From NCBI RefSeq assembly GCF_002850745.1, contig NZ_KZ559477.1, forward strand, positions 133,870 through 197,869: a stretch of 64,000 nt of DNA, in the 5' to 3' direction. Positions 16,623-25,213 of the stretch are shown piece by piece. Position numbers and translations under genes: made by a program. Position 1 is the stretch's first letter, and each line of letters opens with the position of its first letter. This DNA comes from Nonomuraea indica (lineage in GTDB: Bacteria > Actinomycetota > Actinomycetes > Streptosporangiales > Streptosporangiaceae). The notes under the pieces are model-generated. The model saw only the letters and a program-made list of their open reading frames with translations. It ran no database searches and had not been told where the DNA came from.

Positions 16623-17890
16623 GTGGCCGGCTCTGTTTCCGTGGTTGACCGCAGGTGCGGTGCCGGCTGGTTCGAACGTCGTGTCGGTGGTGCGGGGACG
16701 ATCACACAGGCCGCGCCGCCGAGGACGGCGACGGCGCAGAAGAATCCGAAGACCCAGGCGTTGCCCAGGCCGCTGGAGAGGAGGATGCCGCCGATGGCCG
16801 GACCGGTCACGGCGCCGAGGCGGCCGATGCCGGTGGTGAGGCCGAGCGTTGTGCCGCGCACGCTCGTCTCGAAGTAGGTCGCCACATAGCCATAGACGAT
16901 CATCTGTGTGCCGATCGAACCGAGGCCCGCCGCCAGGGTGGCGACGGCCATGACGCCGGCAGGCGGGGCCGAGGCCATGACCGCGACGGCGACCGTGGCC
17001 ACCAGGAACGTGGCGGGGGCGACGCGCCGGGCGCCGATCCGGTCGGCGAGGGCGGAGCCGCTGACGCCACCGACGACGGCTCCGAGGTTGAGGAGGACCT
17101 GGAAGGCCAGGGCCGAGGTGAGGTCGTAGTCGGCCGCGCGCATCAGCTGGGGCAGCCAGGTGTTGAGGCCGAAGACCAGGAGGAACCCGGCGAAGTTGGC
17201 CACCGCGAAGAGCACCAGGGCGGTGACCGCCCGCCCGTTGGCGAGCCGGCGCATCGGCGACTCGTCCGCCTTCAGGGTCCTGTCCAGAGTGGCAGGGGCG
17301 GTCTCGGGGACGTGGCGCCAGGCGAGGGGGACGACCGTGACCAGGGCGACGCCGCCGAAGGCCCACAGGCCGCGGAAGCCGACGTCGTCGAGGAACGTCA
17401 GGGCGGCCAGTGCGGCGAGTACGCCGCCGACGGAGAATCCGGCGAGCATGATGGCGTTGAGCCGCTGGCGCTCGTGCGGGCGTGCCACCTCGACGACCAG
17501 GGCGATGGCGACCGGTGCGACGCCACCGAATCCGAGGCCGGCGACGAACCGGAAGACTCCGAGGGTCGCCGGGTTCGGCGCGGCCGCGACCAGCAGCATC
17601 ATGGTGGAGTAGAGGATCATGCAGCCCAGCAGCATCTTGCGGCGGCCGAAGCGGTCGGTGAGCGGCCCGGATGCCAGCGCTCCGAACATCATGCCCAGGA
17701 GCGCGTAGCTGCCCAGCGCGCCGACCTCGGCCGGCGTGAGCGCCCACTCCTCGTAGGCGAGCAGCGCGGGGACGGTCGACCCGTAGATGATCAGGTCGTA
17801 GCCGTCGAAGACGATCGCGGCGAAGCAGATGAACACGACCATGTACGGGTTGGTCCTGCGGCGGGCGCCGTCGGGGACGGAAGTGGCCAT
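16619..17890 (-). CDS. MFS transporter, aromatic acid:H+ symporter (AAHS) type
   Basis: 423 residues, 12 predicted helices. The first helix holds FDGYDLIIYGS, the hallmark of the AAHS group (PcaK/BenK relatives), and the loop 2-3 motif GPLTDRFGRRKML is intact. The ATG at 17890 is chosen because GGAG lies 7 nt upstream; an earlier start at 17935 has no ribosome site. It is divergent from the aryl-AMP ligase and overlaps the downstream esterase gene. It probably imports a benzoate- or hydroxybenzoate-like acid for the catabolic enzymes encoded next door. Confidence 0.88.
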   Translation of the reverse strand: MATSVPDGARRRTNPYMVVFICFAAIVFDGYDLIIYGSTVPALLAYEEWALTPAEVGALGSYALLGMMFGALASGPLTDRFGRRKMLLGCMILYSTMMLLVAAAPNPATLGVFRFVAGLGFGGVAPVAIALVVEVARPHERQRLNAIMLAGFSVGGVLAALAALTFLDDVGFRGLWAFGGVALVTVVPLAWRHVPETAPATLDRTLKADESPMRRLANGRAVTALVLFAVANFAGFLLVFGLNTWLPQLMRAADYDLTSALAFQVLLNLGAVVGGVSGSALADRIGARRVAPATFLVATVAVAVMASAPPAGVMAVATLAAGLGSIGTQMIVYGYVATYFETSVRGTTLGLTTGIGRLGAVTGPAIGGILLSSGLGNAWVFGFFCAVAVLGGAACVIVPAPPTRRSNQPAPHLRSTTETEPAT

Positions 17891-17949
17891 GGGGACGCTC
17901 CGGGAGAGTGAGACCAGGGGGGTGGCATGGGCCACATCCTCCGGGGCTG

Positions 17950-17963
17950 TGACACAGGTGTCA
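17950..17963. promoter_or_regulatory. Palindromic operator TGACAC-N2-GTGTCA
   Basis: It lies between the divergent transporter and AMP-ligase genes. A close copy occurs before the maleate-isomerase-like gene (22053-22066), so it is probably the site of the cluster's TetR protein. Confidence 0.6.
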
Positions 17964-18017
17964 AGATTCTGACGTGCCCGTTGCCTAAAAATCGTGCCAG
18001 TCGTTATCGTGACTCAC

Positions 18018-19715
18018 ATGTCAGTCAACGCTGCGGCGGCTGCGCCGCCCGAAGACGGCCTCGTGCCCTATGACGACGAGAGTGCCGAGCGCTACCGGAG
18101 GAAGGGCTGGTGGTCCGGGCGGACCCTGCCCGGCGAGCTCGAGCGCGCGGCGGACCTCCATGCCGACCGCCAGGCCCTGATCACCCCTGAGGTCTCCTGG
18201 ACCTACCGGCAGCTGTTCGGCAACGCGCGGGCCTTCGCCCGCGGGCTCGTGGCGACCGTGGGGGTGCGGCCGGGCGAGGCGGCGATGTTCCAGATGGGCA
18301 ACGTCGCCGAAACCGTGGTCACCTACCTCGGGTGCCTGCTCGCCGGTGTACGGCCGGTCTGCACCCTGCCGCAGCACGGGGCTCGGGAGGTCGGCCTGCT
18401 GGCCCGGCACACCGGGGCGCGCGTCCTGTTCACCCAGGGTGACTTCGGCGGTGGCCGGCTGCTGGGGCAGGCGGAGGAGCTGCTCGCCCAGGCGGCGGTC
18501 GACAAGGTGGTGATCGCCCGCTCGGCGGCCTTCGAGGGCGCGACCGGCTACGCGGAGGTGCTCGCCGCGGGACGCGGCGACGCGCCGTTGCCGTACCTCG
18601 ACGTCGGCCCGGGGGGCATCGCGGTCTTCCAGCTCTCCGGTGGCACGACGGGGTTGCCCAAGGTGGCACCCCGGCTTCACGAGGAGTACGTCTACAACTC
18701 CCTGGCCTGGGCCCGGGCGATGCGGTACGCACCGGAGACGCGGCTGCTCTACCCGCTCCCGATCATGCACAACGCCGGCATCTCCCTGGTGATCCAGCCG
18801 GCCGTCCTTGCCGGCGCCCGCGTGATCCTGGCCCCCACACCCGCCATCCCCGATCTGCTGGCGGCCGTCGAGCAGCATCGCCCCGATGTGCTGCCCCTGA
18901 TGCCCCCGGCCCTCGCGATCCGGCTGCTGGCAGCCCCCCAGGTGCGCGACGCGGACCTCAGCAGCGTGCGCGACTTCGTCGTCGGCGGCCAGAAGCTGCC
19001 CGGCGAGGTCGCGGAACGACTTCGCGACGAACTGGGCATCCAGGTGCGGCAGATGTTCGGCATGGCCGAGGGCATGTTCCTGCTCACCCCGGCCGGCGCG
19101 ACCGAAGCGGTCCGGCACCATACCGTCGGCGCGCCCATCTCCCCCGGTGACGAAGTCCGCATCCTTGTCCCGGGCACCGAGACCGAGGTGGCCGAGGGCG
19201 AGCTCGGGGAGCTCGCCGCTCGCGGGCCGTACACCATCCGTGGCTACTACCGCGCCGAGGCTCACAACAGGAGCGCGTTCACGCGCGACGGCTTCTACCG
19301 CACGGGGGACCTGGCCCGCCGCCACGTCACCCCCGAGGGCACCTTCTACTCGATCGAGGGCCGCATCAAGGATGTCATCAACCGCGGCGTGGAGAAGATC
19401 CATGCCGAGGAGGTCGAGGAGCTGATCGGCGAGCACCCCGACGTGCGCACCGTCGCGCTGGTGGCGATGCCCGACCCGGTGCTCGGTGAGAAGGGGTGCG
19501 CGTACCTCGTCCTGGAGCCTGGCGCCGAACCCCTCACCGTCGCGAGCCTCGGGGAGCATCTCCTGTCGCTGGGGCTGGCCAGGTACAAGCTCCCCGAGCG
19601 CGTCGAGATCGTGGACGCGCTCCCACTGACGAATGTCGGCAAGGTCTCCAAGAGGCGCCTGCGCGAGGACATCGAGCACAAGCTCGCCGTCGAGGCTGCC
19701 GGGGAGGAGCGATGA
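18018..19715 (+). CDS. Aryl-AMP ligase (2,3-dihydroxybenzoate/salicylate-AMP ligase type)
   Basis: 565 residues. The ANL-superfamily P-loop is SGGTTGLPK, and later cores include FGMAEGMFLL, YRTGDLARR and the C-terminal Lys in NVGKVSKRRL. Overall similarity is to DhbE/EntE-like and SdgA-like enzymes that adenylate 2-hydroxybenzoates. The ATG at 18018 is preceded by TATCGT 7 nt upstream and TTGCCT 18 bp before that, with no ribosome site, so the mRNA is probably leaderless. There is no carrier-protein gene nearby and the next gene is an SdgC-like hydroxylase, so a catabolic role (acyl-CoA formation) is likelier than siderophore synthesis. Confidence 0.9.
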   Translation: MSVNAAAAAPPEDGLVPYDDESAERYRRKGWWSGRTLPGELERAADLHADRQALITPEVSWTYRQLFGNARAFARGLVATVGVRPGEAAMFQMGNVAETVVTYLGCLLAGVRPVCTLPQHGAREVGLLARHTGARVLFTQGDFGGGRLLGQAEELLAQAAVDKVVIARSAAFEGATGYAEVLAAGRGDAPLPYLDVGPGGIAVFQLSGGTTGLPKVAPRLHEEYVYNSLAWARAMRYAPETRLLYPLPIMHNAGISLVIQPAVLAGARVILAPTPAIPDLLAAVEQHRPDVLPLMPPALAIRLLAAPQVRDADLSSVRDFVVGGQKLPGEVAERLRDELGIQVRQMFGMAEGMFLLTPAGATEAVRHHTVGAPISPGDEVRILVPGTETEVAEGELGELAARGPYTIRGYYRAEAHNRSAFTRDGFYRTGDLARRHVTPEGTFYSIEGRIKDVINRGVEKIHAEEVEELIGEHPDVRTVALVAMPDPVLGEKGCAYLVLEPGAEPLTVASLGEHLLSLGLARYKLPERVEIVDALPLTNVGKVSKRRLREDIEHKLAVEAAGEER

Positions 19716-21250
19716 CGAGGAAGATCGAGCTCATCGGAGGCGGTCCTGCCGGTCTGTATGCGGCGCGGCTGCTCAAGCTCAGGGATCCCGGCCTCCAGGT
19801 CACCGTCCATGAACGGCTGAGCGGCGCTGCGGAGACCTTCGGCTTCGGCGTGGGTCTCACCGAGTCGACCATGCGCAACCTGGCGGTCGCCGACCCCACG
19901 ACGGCCGAGCAGGTACGCGCTGCCTCCCACGCCGGCCACGACCTGTGCCTGAAGGGCCACGACGCGACCGTCACCCTGCACGGCGCCCGCAACCTGGCCA
20001 TCGGGCGGGCCACGCTGCTGGAGATCCTCGGTGCGGCGGCCACCGAGATGGGCGTGGAGATCCGCCGCGGGAGCGAGATCGACGCCGCGCAGCTGGACGC
20101 CGACGTGGTCATCGCCGCCGACGGGGTGCGCAGCCGCACTCGTGAGAAGTACGCCGCCGAGCTGGGCGTGCACTCCAGCCCGGGACGGACCCGCTTCGTG
20201 TGGTGCGGCGCCGACTTCGCGGTGGAGTCGGCCTTCTTCGCCGCCGCCCAGCGCGGTGAGGACCTCTTCGTCCTGCACGCCTATCCCTATGGGGATGACC
20301 GCAGCACCTTCCTCATCGAGGTCGACGACCTCACCTGGCAGTCCGCCGGCCTGCGGGCCTTCGACGCCCGAACGCCGATCGGCGAGACCGACCATGCCAG
20401 CGTCGCGCTGCTGGAGGGCGTGTTCGCCGCCGAGCTGCGCGGCCGCAGGCTGCTGACCAACCGGACCCGATGGGGCCGGTTCACCAACCTGACGCTCGAA
20501 CGCTGGTCGACCGGCAACGTGGTGCTGCTCGGCGACGCCGCGCACACCGCCCATTACACGCTCGGCTCGGGCACCAAACTCGCTCTCGAGGACGCGATCG
20601 CCCTCGCCGAAGCGCTCGCCGGCGAGTCCTCGATCGCCGCCGCTCTCGCCGCCTACGAGGCGGTGCGGCGCCCACCGGTCGAACGCTTCAAGAAGCTGGC
20701 CCACCGCAGCCAGGCGTGGTGGGACACCTACCGCCTGCGCGTCGGCCTGCCCGCGGAGCGGCTCGCCCTGTCCTACATGACCCGGTCGGGCAATCTCACG
20801 CTGACCGACTACGCCGCCGAGCAGCTCGCAAGCGCCAGGCGGGCGCTGGCCTGGCTGGGGGACGCCGTCCCGGACAGCGCGGCGGACCTCGACGAGTGGG
20901 TGCTCTCCCGCCCCCTGGCCGCACCCGGGCTGACCTTGCCGACCCGGCTGCTGACCAGGGACCACCTGAGCGCCACGACCGCCGTGCGCGAGGTCGCCTG
21001 GTCCGAGCCGGACGTGTGGGGTGAACCGGCCGATGCCCTGATCGCCGCTCTGGCGCGCAGCGGGAGCCTCCCGGTGCTGCTCAGCGGACCGGCCACGACC
21101 GAGGCGGTCGCCGCGCGGATCGACCTGGGTGAACGTCTCCGCCTCGAGGGTGAGCGCCCGGTCGGGGTGTTCCTCGGGGGCGACGGCGACCGGGCCGCCG
21201 CCGCGACCGCGGTCGCGGCGGCTCGCGCCGACTTCGTGGTGACGACATGA
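19712..21250 (+). CDS. FAD-dependent aromatic monooxygenase (salicylyl-CoA 5-hydroxylase-like)
   Basis: 512 residues. The N-terminal Rossmann motif is IGGGPAGLYAARLLK, followed by the DG motif VVIAADGVRSRTR and the FAD ribityl motif GDAAHTAHYTLGSG. The layout resembles the flavin half of SdgC-type salicylyl-CoA 5-hydroxylase and of 2-aminobenzoyl-CoA monooxygenase. The last 130 residues diverge (TLPTRLLTRDHLSATTAV to the end) and resemble part of an Old-Yellow-Enzyme-like extension, but too short to be a domain. The start overlaps the AMP-ligase stop by 4 bp. It probably hydroxylates the aryl-CoA made by that ligase; the exact substrate is unproven. Confidence 0.87.
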   Translation: MTRKIELIGGGPAGLYAARLLKLRDPGLQVTVHERLSGAAETFGFGVGLTESTMRNLAVADPTTAEQVRAASHAGHDLCLKGHDATVTLHGARNLAIGRATLLEILGAAATEMGVEIRRGSEIDAAQLDADVVIAADGVRSRTREKYAAELGVHSSPGRTRFVWCGADFAVESAFFAAAQRGEDLFVLHAYPYGDDRSTFLIEVDDLTWQSAGLRAFDARTPIGETDHASVALLEGVFAAELRGRRLLTNRTRWGRFTNLTLERWSTGNVVLLGDAAHTAHYTLGSGTKLALEDAIALAEALAGESSIAAALAAYEAVRRPPVERFKKLAHRSQAWWDTYRLRVGLPAERLALSYMTRSGNLTLTDYAAEQLASARRALAWLGDAVPDSAADLDEWVLSRPLAAPGLTLPTRLLTRDHLSATTAVREVAWSEPDVWGEPADALIAALARSGSLPVLLSGPATTEAVAARIDLGERLRLEGERPVGVFLGGDGDRAAAATAVAAARADFVVTT

Positions 21251-21987
21251 CCATGGCATCCGGCAGGCGGAGATCGGCTCAGTACACTGCCGACATGGCC
21301 TCCGCACCCACGCCGCAGGAACCGCGCAGTGCCCTGAGCCGGCAGCTGGTCATCTCCGAGCTCCTCGACACGGCCACGGCACTGTTCGCCGCGAAGGGGT
21401 ACGAGTCGACGACTCTCCTCGACATCGCCAAGGCGCTGGGGATTTCCCGGCCGGGTCTGTACAACTACGTGAGCAGCAAGGAGGACCTGCTCACCATGCT
21501 GGTGGAGCAGGTCAGCCAGGGGCTGGCCGACGTGCTGGAGCAGCTCACCGCGCGTGCCGACCTGTCTCCCACCCAGAAGCTGCGCGACGTCGTCGCCCTC
21601 CTGGTGCGCCAGCGCACCCAGCACCCCGACCAGTTCCGGATCCTCGACCGCTCCGAGGCGGTCCTGCCCGAACCGATCGGCAGCGAGCACCGGGAGGCCA
21701 AGCGCAAGATCCTGCGCGAGGTCATGGCGGTCATCGAAACCGGCATCGAACGCGGCGAGTTCCGGCCTGTCGACGCGCGCACCGCGGCGTTGTCGCTGCT
21801 CGGCATGTGCAACTGGGTCGCCTGGTGGTTCTCCCGCGGCTCCGACGTGGAGGAGACCGTCGCCACCGTGACCGACCTCGCCCAGAACATGCTGCTCCGC
21901 CCCGGCGTCCCCGGTCCCGACGCGGAGACCACCCGCACCGTCGAGGAGATCCGCACGCTCCTCGACCGCCTCGCCCCGCGCCGCTGA
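21247..21987 (+). CDS. TetR-family transcriptional regulator
   Basis: Up to 246 residues. The N-terminal HTH spans ELLDTATALFAAKGYE to DIAKALGISRPGLYNYVSSK. The C-terminal ligand domain is about 150 residues. ATG 21247 overlaps the monooxygenase stop (ATGA); ATG 21295 (MASAPTPQEP) is an alternative that removes 16 residues. It is embedded in the operon, and the repeated TGACAC-N2-GTGT motif before both catabolic promoters is its likely operator. A pathway intermediate is the probable inducer. Confidence 0.93.
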   Translation: MTMASGRRRSAQYTADMASAPTPQEPRSALSRQLVISELLDTATALFAAKGYESTTLLDIAKALGISRPGLYNYVSSKEDLLTMLVEQVSQGLADVLEQLTARADLSPTQKLRDVVALLVRQRTQHPDQFRILDRSEAVLPEPIGSEHREAKRKILREVMAVIETGIERGEFRPVDARTAALSLLGMCNWVAWWFSRGSDVEETVATVTDLAQNMLLRPGVPGPDAETTRTVEEIRTLLDRLAPRR

Positions 21988-22052
21988 CCCGGCCCCACCA
22001 ACCCTTTCCCGCCTTCGCCGCAGCCCGGCCGAGGACCTCACACGCCCATCTC

Positions 22053-22066
22053 TGACACTTGTGTTG
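22053..22066. promoter_or_regulatory. Second copy of the TGACAC-N2-GTGT operator
   Basis: TGACAC, TT, GTGTTG: ten of twelve arm positions match the copy at 17950. It overlaps the probable -35 region of a promoter with -10 TACGCT at 22085-22090, which favours repression of the downstream operon. Confidence 0.5.
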
Positions 22067-22113
22067 ATATCTCGACAGAGTTGTTACGCTCGGTCGGGAT
22101 CAGAGGAGACTTC

Positions 22114-22869
22114 GTGTCCACACTTCACCGCGTCGGCCTGATCGTGCCGAGCACCAACGTCACCGTCGAGACCGAGATCCCGCGCATCCTGCGGCGGACG
22201 GGGATCGACTTCTCCTTCCACTCCTCCCGGATGCGGATGCACGCCGTCACCCCCGAGCAGCTGCTCGCGATGAACGCCCAGCGGGAGCGCTGCGTCCTCG
22301 AGATCGGCGACGCCGGCGTCGACGTCGTGCTCTACGCCTGCCTGGTCGCGATCATGGCGATGGGCCCCGGCCACCACCGCGACGCCGAGTCGCGTATCGC
22401 CGAGCAGCTCGGATCCGGGGGCTCCGCGACCAAGGTCCTCTCCAGCGCCGGCGCCCTGCTCCAAGGCCTGGACGCCCTCGAGGCCAGGCGCGTGGCCCTG
22501 GTGATGCCCTACATGAAGCCCCTCGCCAGGCAGGTCGCGGCCTACATCGAGGCCGAAGGCATCCAGGTCGCCGACTGGCGCGCACTCGAGGTCGCCGACA
22601 ACAGCGAGGTCGGGTGCATCTCCGGCGACCGGGTACTCGAGGCCGCCCGGAGCATGGACCTGGGCGACGTCGACGCGCTGGTGCTCTCCTGCTGCGTGCA
22701 GATGCCCTCGCTCGATCTCGTCCAGGCGGCCGAGGACGAGTTCGGGCTCCCCGTCCTCTCGGCGGCCACCGCGGGCGCCTACGCGATCCTGCGCAGTCTC
22801 GGGCTGACCGCGGACGTCCCGATGGCCGGTTCGCTGTTGCGGGCCGGCGGCGTCCTCGCCGGCCAGTGA
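22114..22869 (+). CDS. Asp/Glu racemase superfamily, maleate cis-trans isomerase-like
   Basis: 251 residues from the GTG at 22114 (AGAGGAGAC upstream). The N-terminus RVGLIVPSTNVTVETEIP is characteristic of maleate isomerase and arylmalonate decarboxylase relatives. The first active-site position (VVLYACLVAIM) and the second (LVLSCCVQMPS) both carry Cys, as the maleate isomerase Cys pair requires. Maleate isomerase converts maleate to fumarate at the end of nicotinate-type pathways. Here it heads a second operon of the catabolic island, so the route may end in maleate, but the substrate is inferred. Confidence 0.85.
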   Translation: MSTLHRVGLIVPSTNVTVETEIPRILRRTGIDFSFHSSRMRMHAVTPEQLLAMNAQRERCVLEIGDAGVDVVLYACLVAIMAMGPGHHRDAESRIAEQLGSGGSATKVLSSAGALLQGLDALEARRVALVMPYMKPLARQVAAYIEAEGIQVADWRALEVADNSEVGCISGDRVLEAARSMDLGDVDALVLSCCVQMPSLDLVQAAEDEFGLPVLSAATAGAYAILRSLGLTADVPMAGSLLRAGGVLAGQ

Positions 22870-22898
22870 ACGCCCACCCCCTCACCGAAGGAGATCAC

Positions 22899-23576
22899 AT
22901 GTCCCGCAACAGCCCCGGCCAGGCCAGGCCGGTCCACCGGGTGCGCGGTGTCGACCACGCGGCCTTCCCCACCTTCGACCCGAACGCGACGGTGCGGTTC
23001 TACCGCGACGTCCTGAAGTTCCCCATCGTGCACTCGATCTGCGCCGCCGGCTGGGGCCCGGAACGGCATCCCGACTTCATCCACTTCTTCTTCGACATCG
23101 GCGGCGGAGACCGCCTGGCGTTCTTCTACTACTTCGGCTGGTCGCCGCAGGGCGACCAGACAGCGCCGGGCGACGCGTGGGCCAGGCTGCCGCACGGCAC
23201 CCCCGAGTTCTTCAAGAACTCGCGTCACATCGCCCTGAACGTGCAGGACGAGGAGGACCTGCTGGAGTACCGGCGTCGTCTCGACGAGTCGGAGTGGCCC
23301 GTGGAGATGCAGGTGATGCACGAGACGATCGAGTCCATCTACACCCACGACCCGAACGGCTACATGCTCGAGATCACACGACAGCTGCGGCCCGTCACCC
23401 CCCAGGAAGACCTCGACGCCCAGCTCACGATCGCGGCCCTGTGCGACGTCACCGCCGGGCCGGCGCCGTCGATGGACAAGCTGCTCACCCGCAAGGCCGA
23501 GCTGATCGTCGAACATGCCGCCGCCTGGGAGGCCGAGCAGCCGGGCCGGCGCGAGGCCCAGAGGGAGCTGATCTGA
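22899..23576 (+). CDS. VOC-superfamily metalloprotein (possible dioxygenase or isomerase)
   Basis: 225 residues. Two beta-alpha-beta-beta-beta modules are visible: GVDHAAFPTFDPNATVRFYR near the start and RHIALNVQDEEDLLEYRRRL in the second half. The likely metal ligands are His in VDHAAF, His in SRHIAL and Glu in YMLEITR, the two-His-one-carboxylate set of VOC enzymes. A roughly 50-residue C-terminal tail follows. AAGGAG precedes the ATG, 29 bp after the isomerase stop. In this context it may open the hydroxylated ring or process a ring-fission product. Glyoxalase-like or resistance roles seem less likely, but I cannot assign the reaction. Confidence 0.8.
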   Translation: MSRNSPGQARPVHRVRGVDHAAFPTFDPNATVRFYRDVLKFPIVHSICAAGWGPERHPDFIHFFFDIGGGDRLAFFYYFGWSPQGDQTAPGDAWARLPHGTPEFFKNSRHIALNVQDEEDLLEYRRRLDESEWPVEMQVMHETIESIYTHDPNGYMLEITRQLRPVTPQEDLDAQLTIAALCDVTAGPAPSMDKLLTRKAELIVEHAAAWEAEQPGRREAQRELI

Positions 23577-23578
23577 TC

Positions 23579-23824
23579 ATGCCCCGCATGTACGTCCTCC
23601 AGGTCCCGGAGAACCAGGGCGTCCTCGACGTCGCACAACAGGACGCCGGCCTCGCTCTCGACCAGGTCGGCCCCTATGTCCGGATCACGTCCGCCGCACC
23701 GATCGTCATCGACCGCCGCGCCACCGGCTGCCGCCACGCCGTCTGGTACAGCGCCGTCGCGGGCCTGGAGAACTCCGTCATCACCCAGCACGACAAGGAC
23801 GCGCTCCGCGTGGAGGCCCGATGA
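23579..23824 (+). CDS. Unknown 81-residue protein of the catabolic operon
   Basis: It starts 2 bp after the VOC stop and overlaps the hydrolase start by 4 bp (ATGA), so it is clearly part of the operon. The sequence (MPRMYVLQVPENQGVLDVAQ, then ITSAAPIVIDRRATGC and AVWYSAVAG) has mixed alpha/beta character, no signal peptide and no metal motif. I do not recognise the family. It could be a small subunit or accessory protein of a neighbouring enzyme. Confidence 0.75.
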   Translation: MPRMYVLQVPENQGVLDVAQQDAGLALDQVGPYVRITSAAPIVIDRRATGCRHAVWYSAVAGLENSVITQHDKDALRVEAR

Positions 23825-25074
23825 CCGGCGACGCCGACCGACTGGGAGCCGGTCGGTACGTGGCACCCGCTCAGCTGCCGGACGCCACCCGCACCACCGC
23901 CCACGAAGTGACCACCCATGACGGCGCCACCGTCAACGGACTGCTCCGGGTCGTTCCCGGCGCCACCACCGTCGCCTTCCTCATGCACCCGCGGCAGGAC
24001 TTCTCCCACCACGTCCTGGTGCCCGAACTCCTCGCCCGCGGCTTCGCCGTCTGGACCCAAGGCGCGCGCTCACTCGGCAACGACCTGACCCTGCTGCACG
24101 AGCAGGCGCTCCTCGACATGGCCGCCGGTCACGTCTTCCTTCGCGACCTGGGCTTCGAGCACGTCGTCGCGATCGGGCACTCCGGCGGCGCCCCCCTGGC
24201 GGCCTTCTACCTCCAGCAGGCCGGCCGCGCCCCGGCCGCGCGCCTGGACAGCGCACCGGGAGGCAAGCCCGTCCCCCTGCCGTCGGCCGCCATGCCGCCG
24301 GCCGACGGGCTGATCATGTTCGCCCCCCACCCCGGACAAGGGTCCCTCCTCCAGCGCATGATCGATCCCTCGCTCGTCGACGAGACCGACCCCCTGTCCG
24401 TCGCGCCCGACCTCGACCCGTACAACCCGGCCAACGGCTTTGCGGCACCGCCGGAAAGCTCCACCTACTCACCCGGCTTCGTCGAGCGCTACCGTCAAGC
24501 GCAACGGGCCCGCATCGAACGTATCGACGCCGTCGCCTGGGAACGCGTCACCGACGCCCGAGACGCCAAGAGACGCTTCACGGCTCACGGGGACCTCCGC
24601 GACCGCCGGGCATCACTGGCCAGGGGGGTGATCGTGGTGCATCGTACAGATGCCGACCTCCGGTCCGTCGATCTCAGTCTCGACCCCAACGACCGGCCCT
24701 ACGGCTCTCTGTTCGGACGGCGACCCGACCTGACCAACTACGGCGTCCTCGGCTTCGGCCGGTTGACCACCCCCGAGGCGTGGCTGTCCACCTGGTCGGC
24801 CAACGCCACCCGCGCCGACCTCGCCGCCTGCGCGCCCGACGTCGACGTTCCGGCACTCCTCGTCGAACTCACCGGAGACCAAGCCTGCTTCCCCGCTGAC
24901 GCGACGCGGTTCGCCGAACTGCTGCCTCACCCGGACGTCACCCACGTCCGCGTCCCCGGCCGCCACTTCGGAGCCCCGCTGCGTGAAGGCATGGCCTCCG
25001 GCGCCACACTCGCCGGGAAGGAGATGGCCCACTGGATCGGCGCGCGGTTCCCCGCCGGAGCTTTCGTACCCTAG
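23821..25074 (+). CDS. Alpha/beta hydrolase of the catabolic operon
   Basis: 417 residues. The nucleophile elbow GHSGGAPLA (Ser) follows VFLRDLGFEHVVAI, a late acid is likely near LTGDQACF and the catalytic His is in VPGRHFGAP. It has no signal peptide. It is larger than NicD-type N-formylmaleamate deformylases (about 270 residues) because of a lid of about 100 residues (YNPANGFAAP to GVIVVHRTDA). As last gene of the operon it may hydrolyse a thioester, ester or ring-fission product. The reaction is not assigned. Confidence 0.85.
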   Translation: MTGDADRLGAGRYVAPAQLPDATRTTAHEVTTHDGATVNGLLRVVPGATTVAFLMHPRQDFSHHVLVPELLARGFAVWTQGARSLGNDLTLLHEQALLDMAAGHVFLRDLGFEHVVAIGHSGGAPLAAFYLQQAGRAPAARLDSAPGGKPVPLPSAAMPPADGLIMFAPHPGQGSLLQRMIDPSLVDETDPLSVAPDLDPYNPANGFAAPPESSTYSPGFVERYRQAQRARIERIDAVAWERVTDARDAKRRFTAHGDLRDRRASLARGVIVVHRTDADLRSVDLSLDPNDRPYGSLFGRRPDLTNYGVLGFGRLTTPEAWLSTWSANATRADLAACAPDVDVPALLVELTGDQACFPADATRFAELLPHPDVTHVRVPGRHFGAPLREGMASGATLAGKEMAHWIGARFPAGAFVP

Positions 25075-25098
25075 GGCCTTCTCGGAGGGGAGCCGCGA

Positions 25099-25146
25099 GG
25101 CCCGGCAGGCGGCCGGCCCTCGCGGGGCCGTGACCTCTGCCGGGCC
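25099..25146. terminator. Hairpin between convergent genes
   Basis: Ten-bp arms GGCCCGGCAG and CTGCCGGGCC are separated by 28 nt in the 139-bp gap between convergent genes. It could terminate both. Confidence 0.45.
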
Positions 25147-25213
25147 CCGGAGCTGCCCGTCGTGTCCGGGAACACCGCGGACGTCCCTGCCGAGCTCGCA
25201 TGCCTGGTCGGGG

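Noticed and set aside
14814..17747. A 977-codon open frame on the minus strand spanning esterase and transporter genes
   Set aside because: Only the part below 16622 encodes the esterase. The upper part is an out-of-frame shadow of the transporter gene, with Arg/Pro-rich nonsense sequence.
18018..19715. Aryl-AMP ligase as part of a siderophore pathway linked to the iron box at 13860
   Set aside because: No carrier protein, isochorismate enzymes or NRPS are adjacent. The gene sits with a hydroxylase, maleate-isomerase-like enzyme and aromatic-acid transporter and has no iron box.
23177..23578. N-terminal extension of the 81-residue protein
   Set aside because: It overlaps the VOC gene in another frame and is Arg-rich nonsense; the ATG at 23579 fits the operon spacing.
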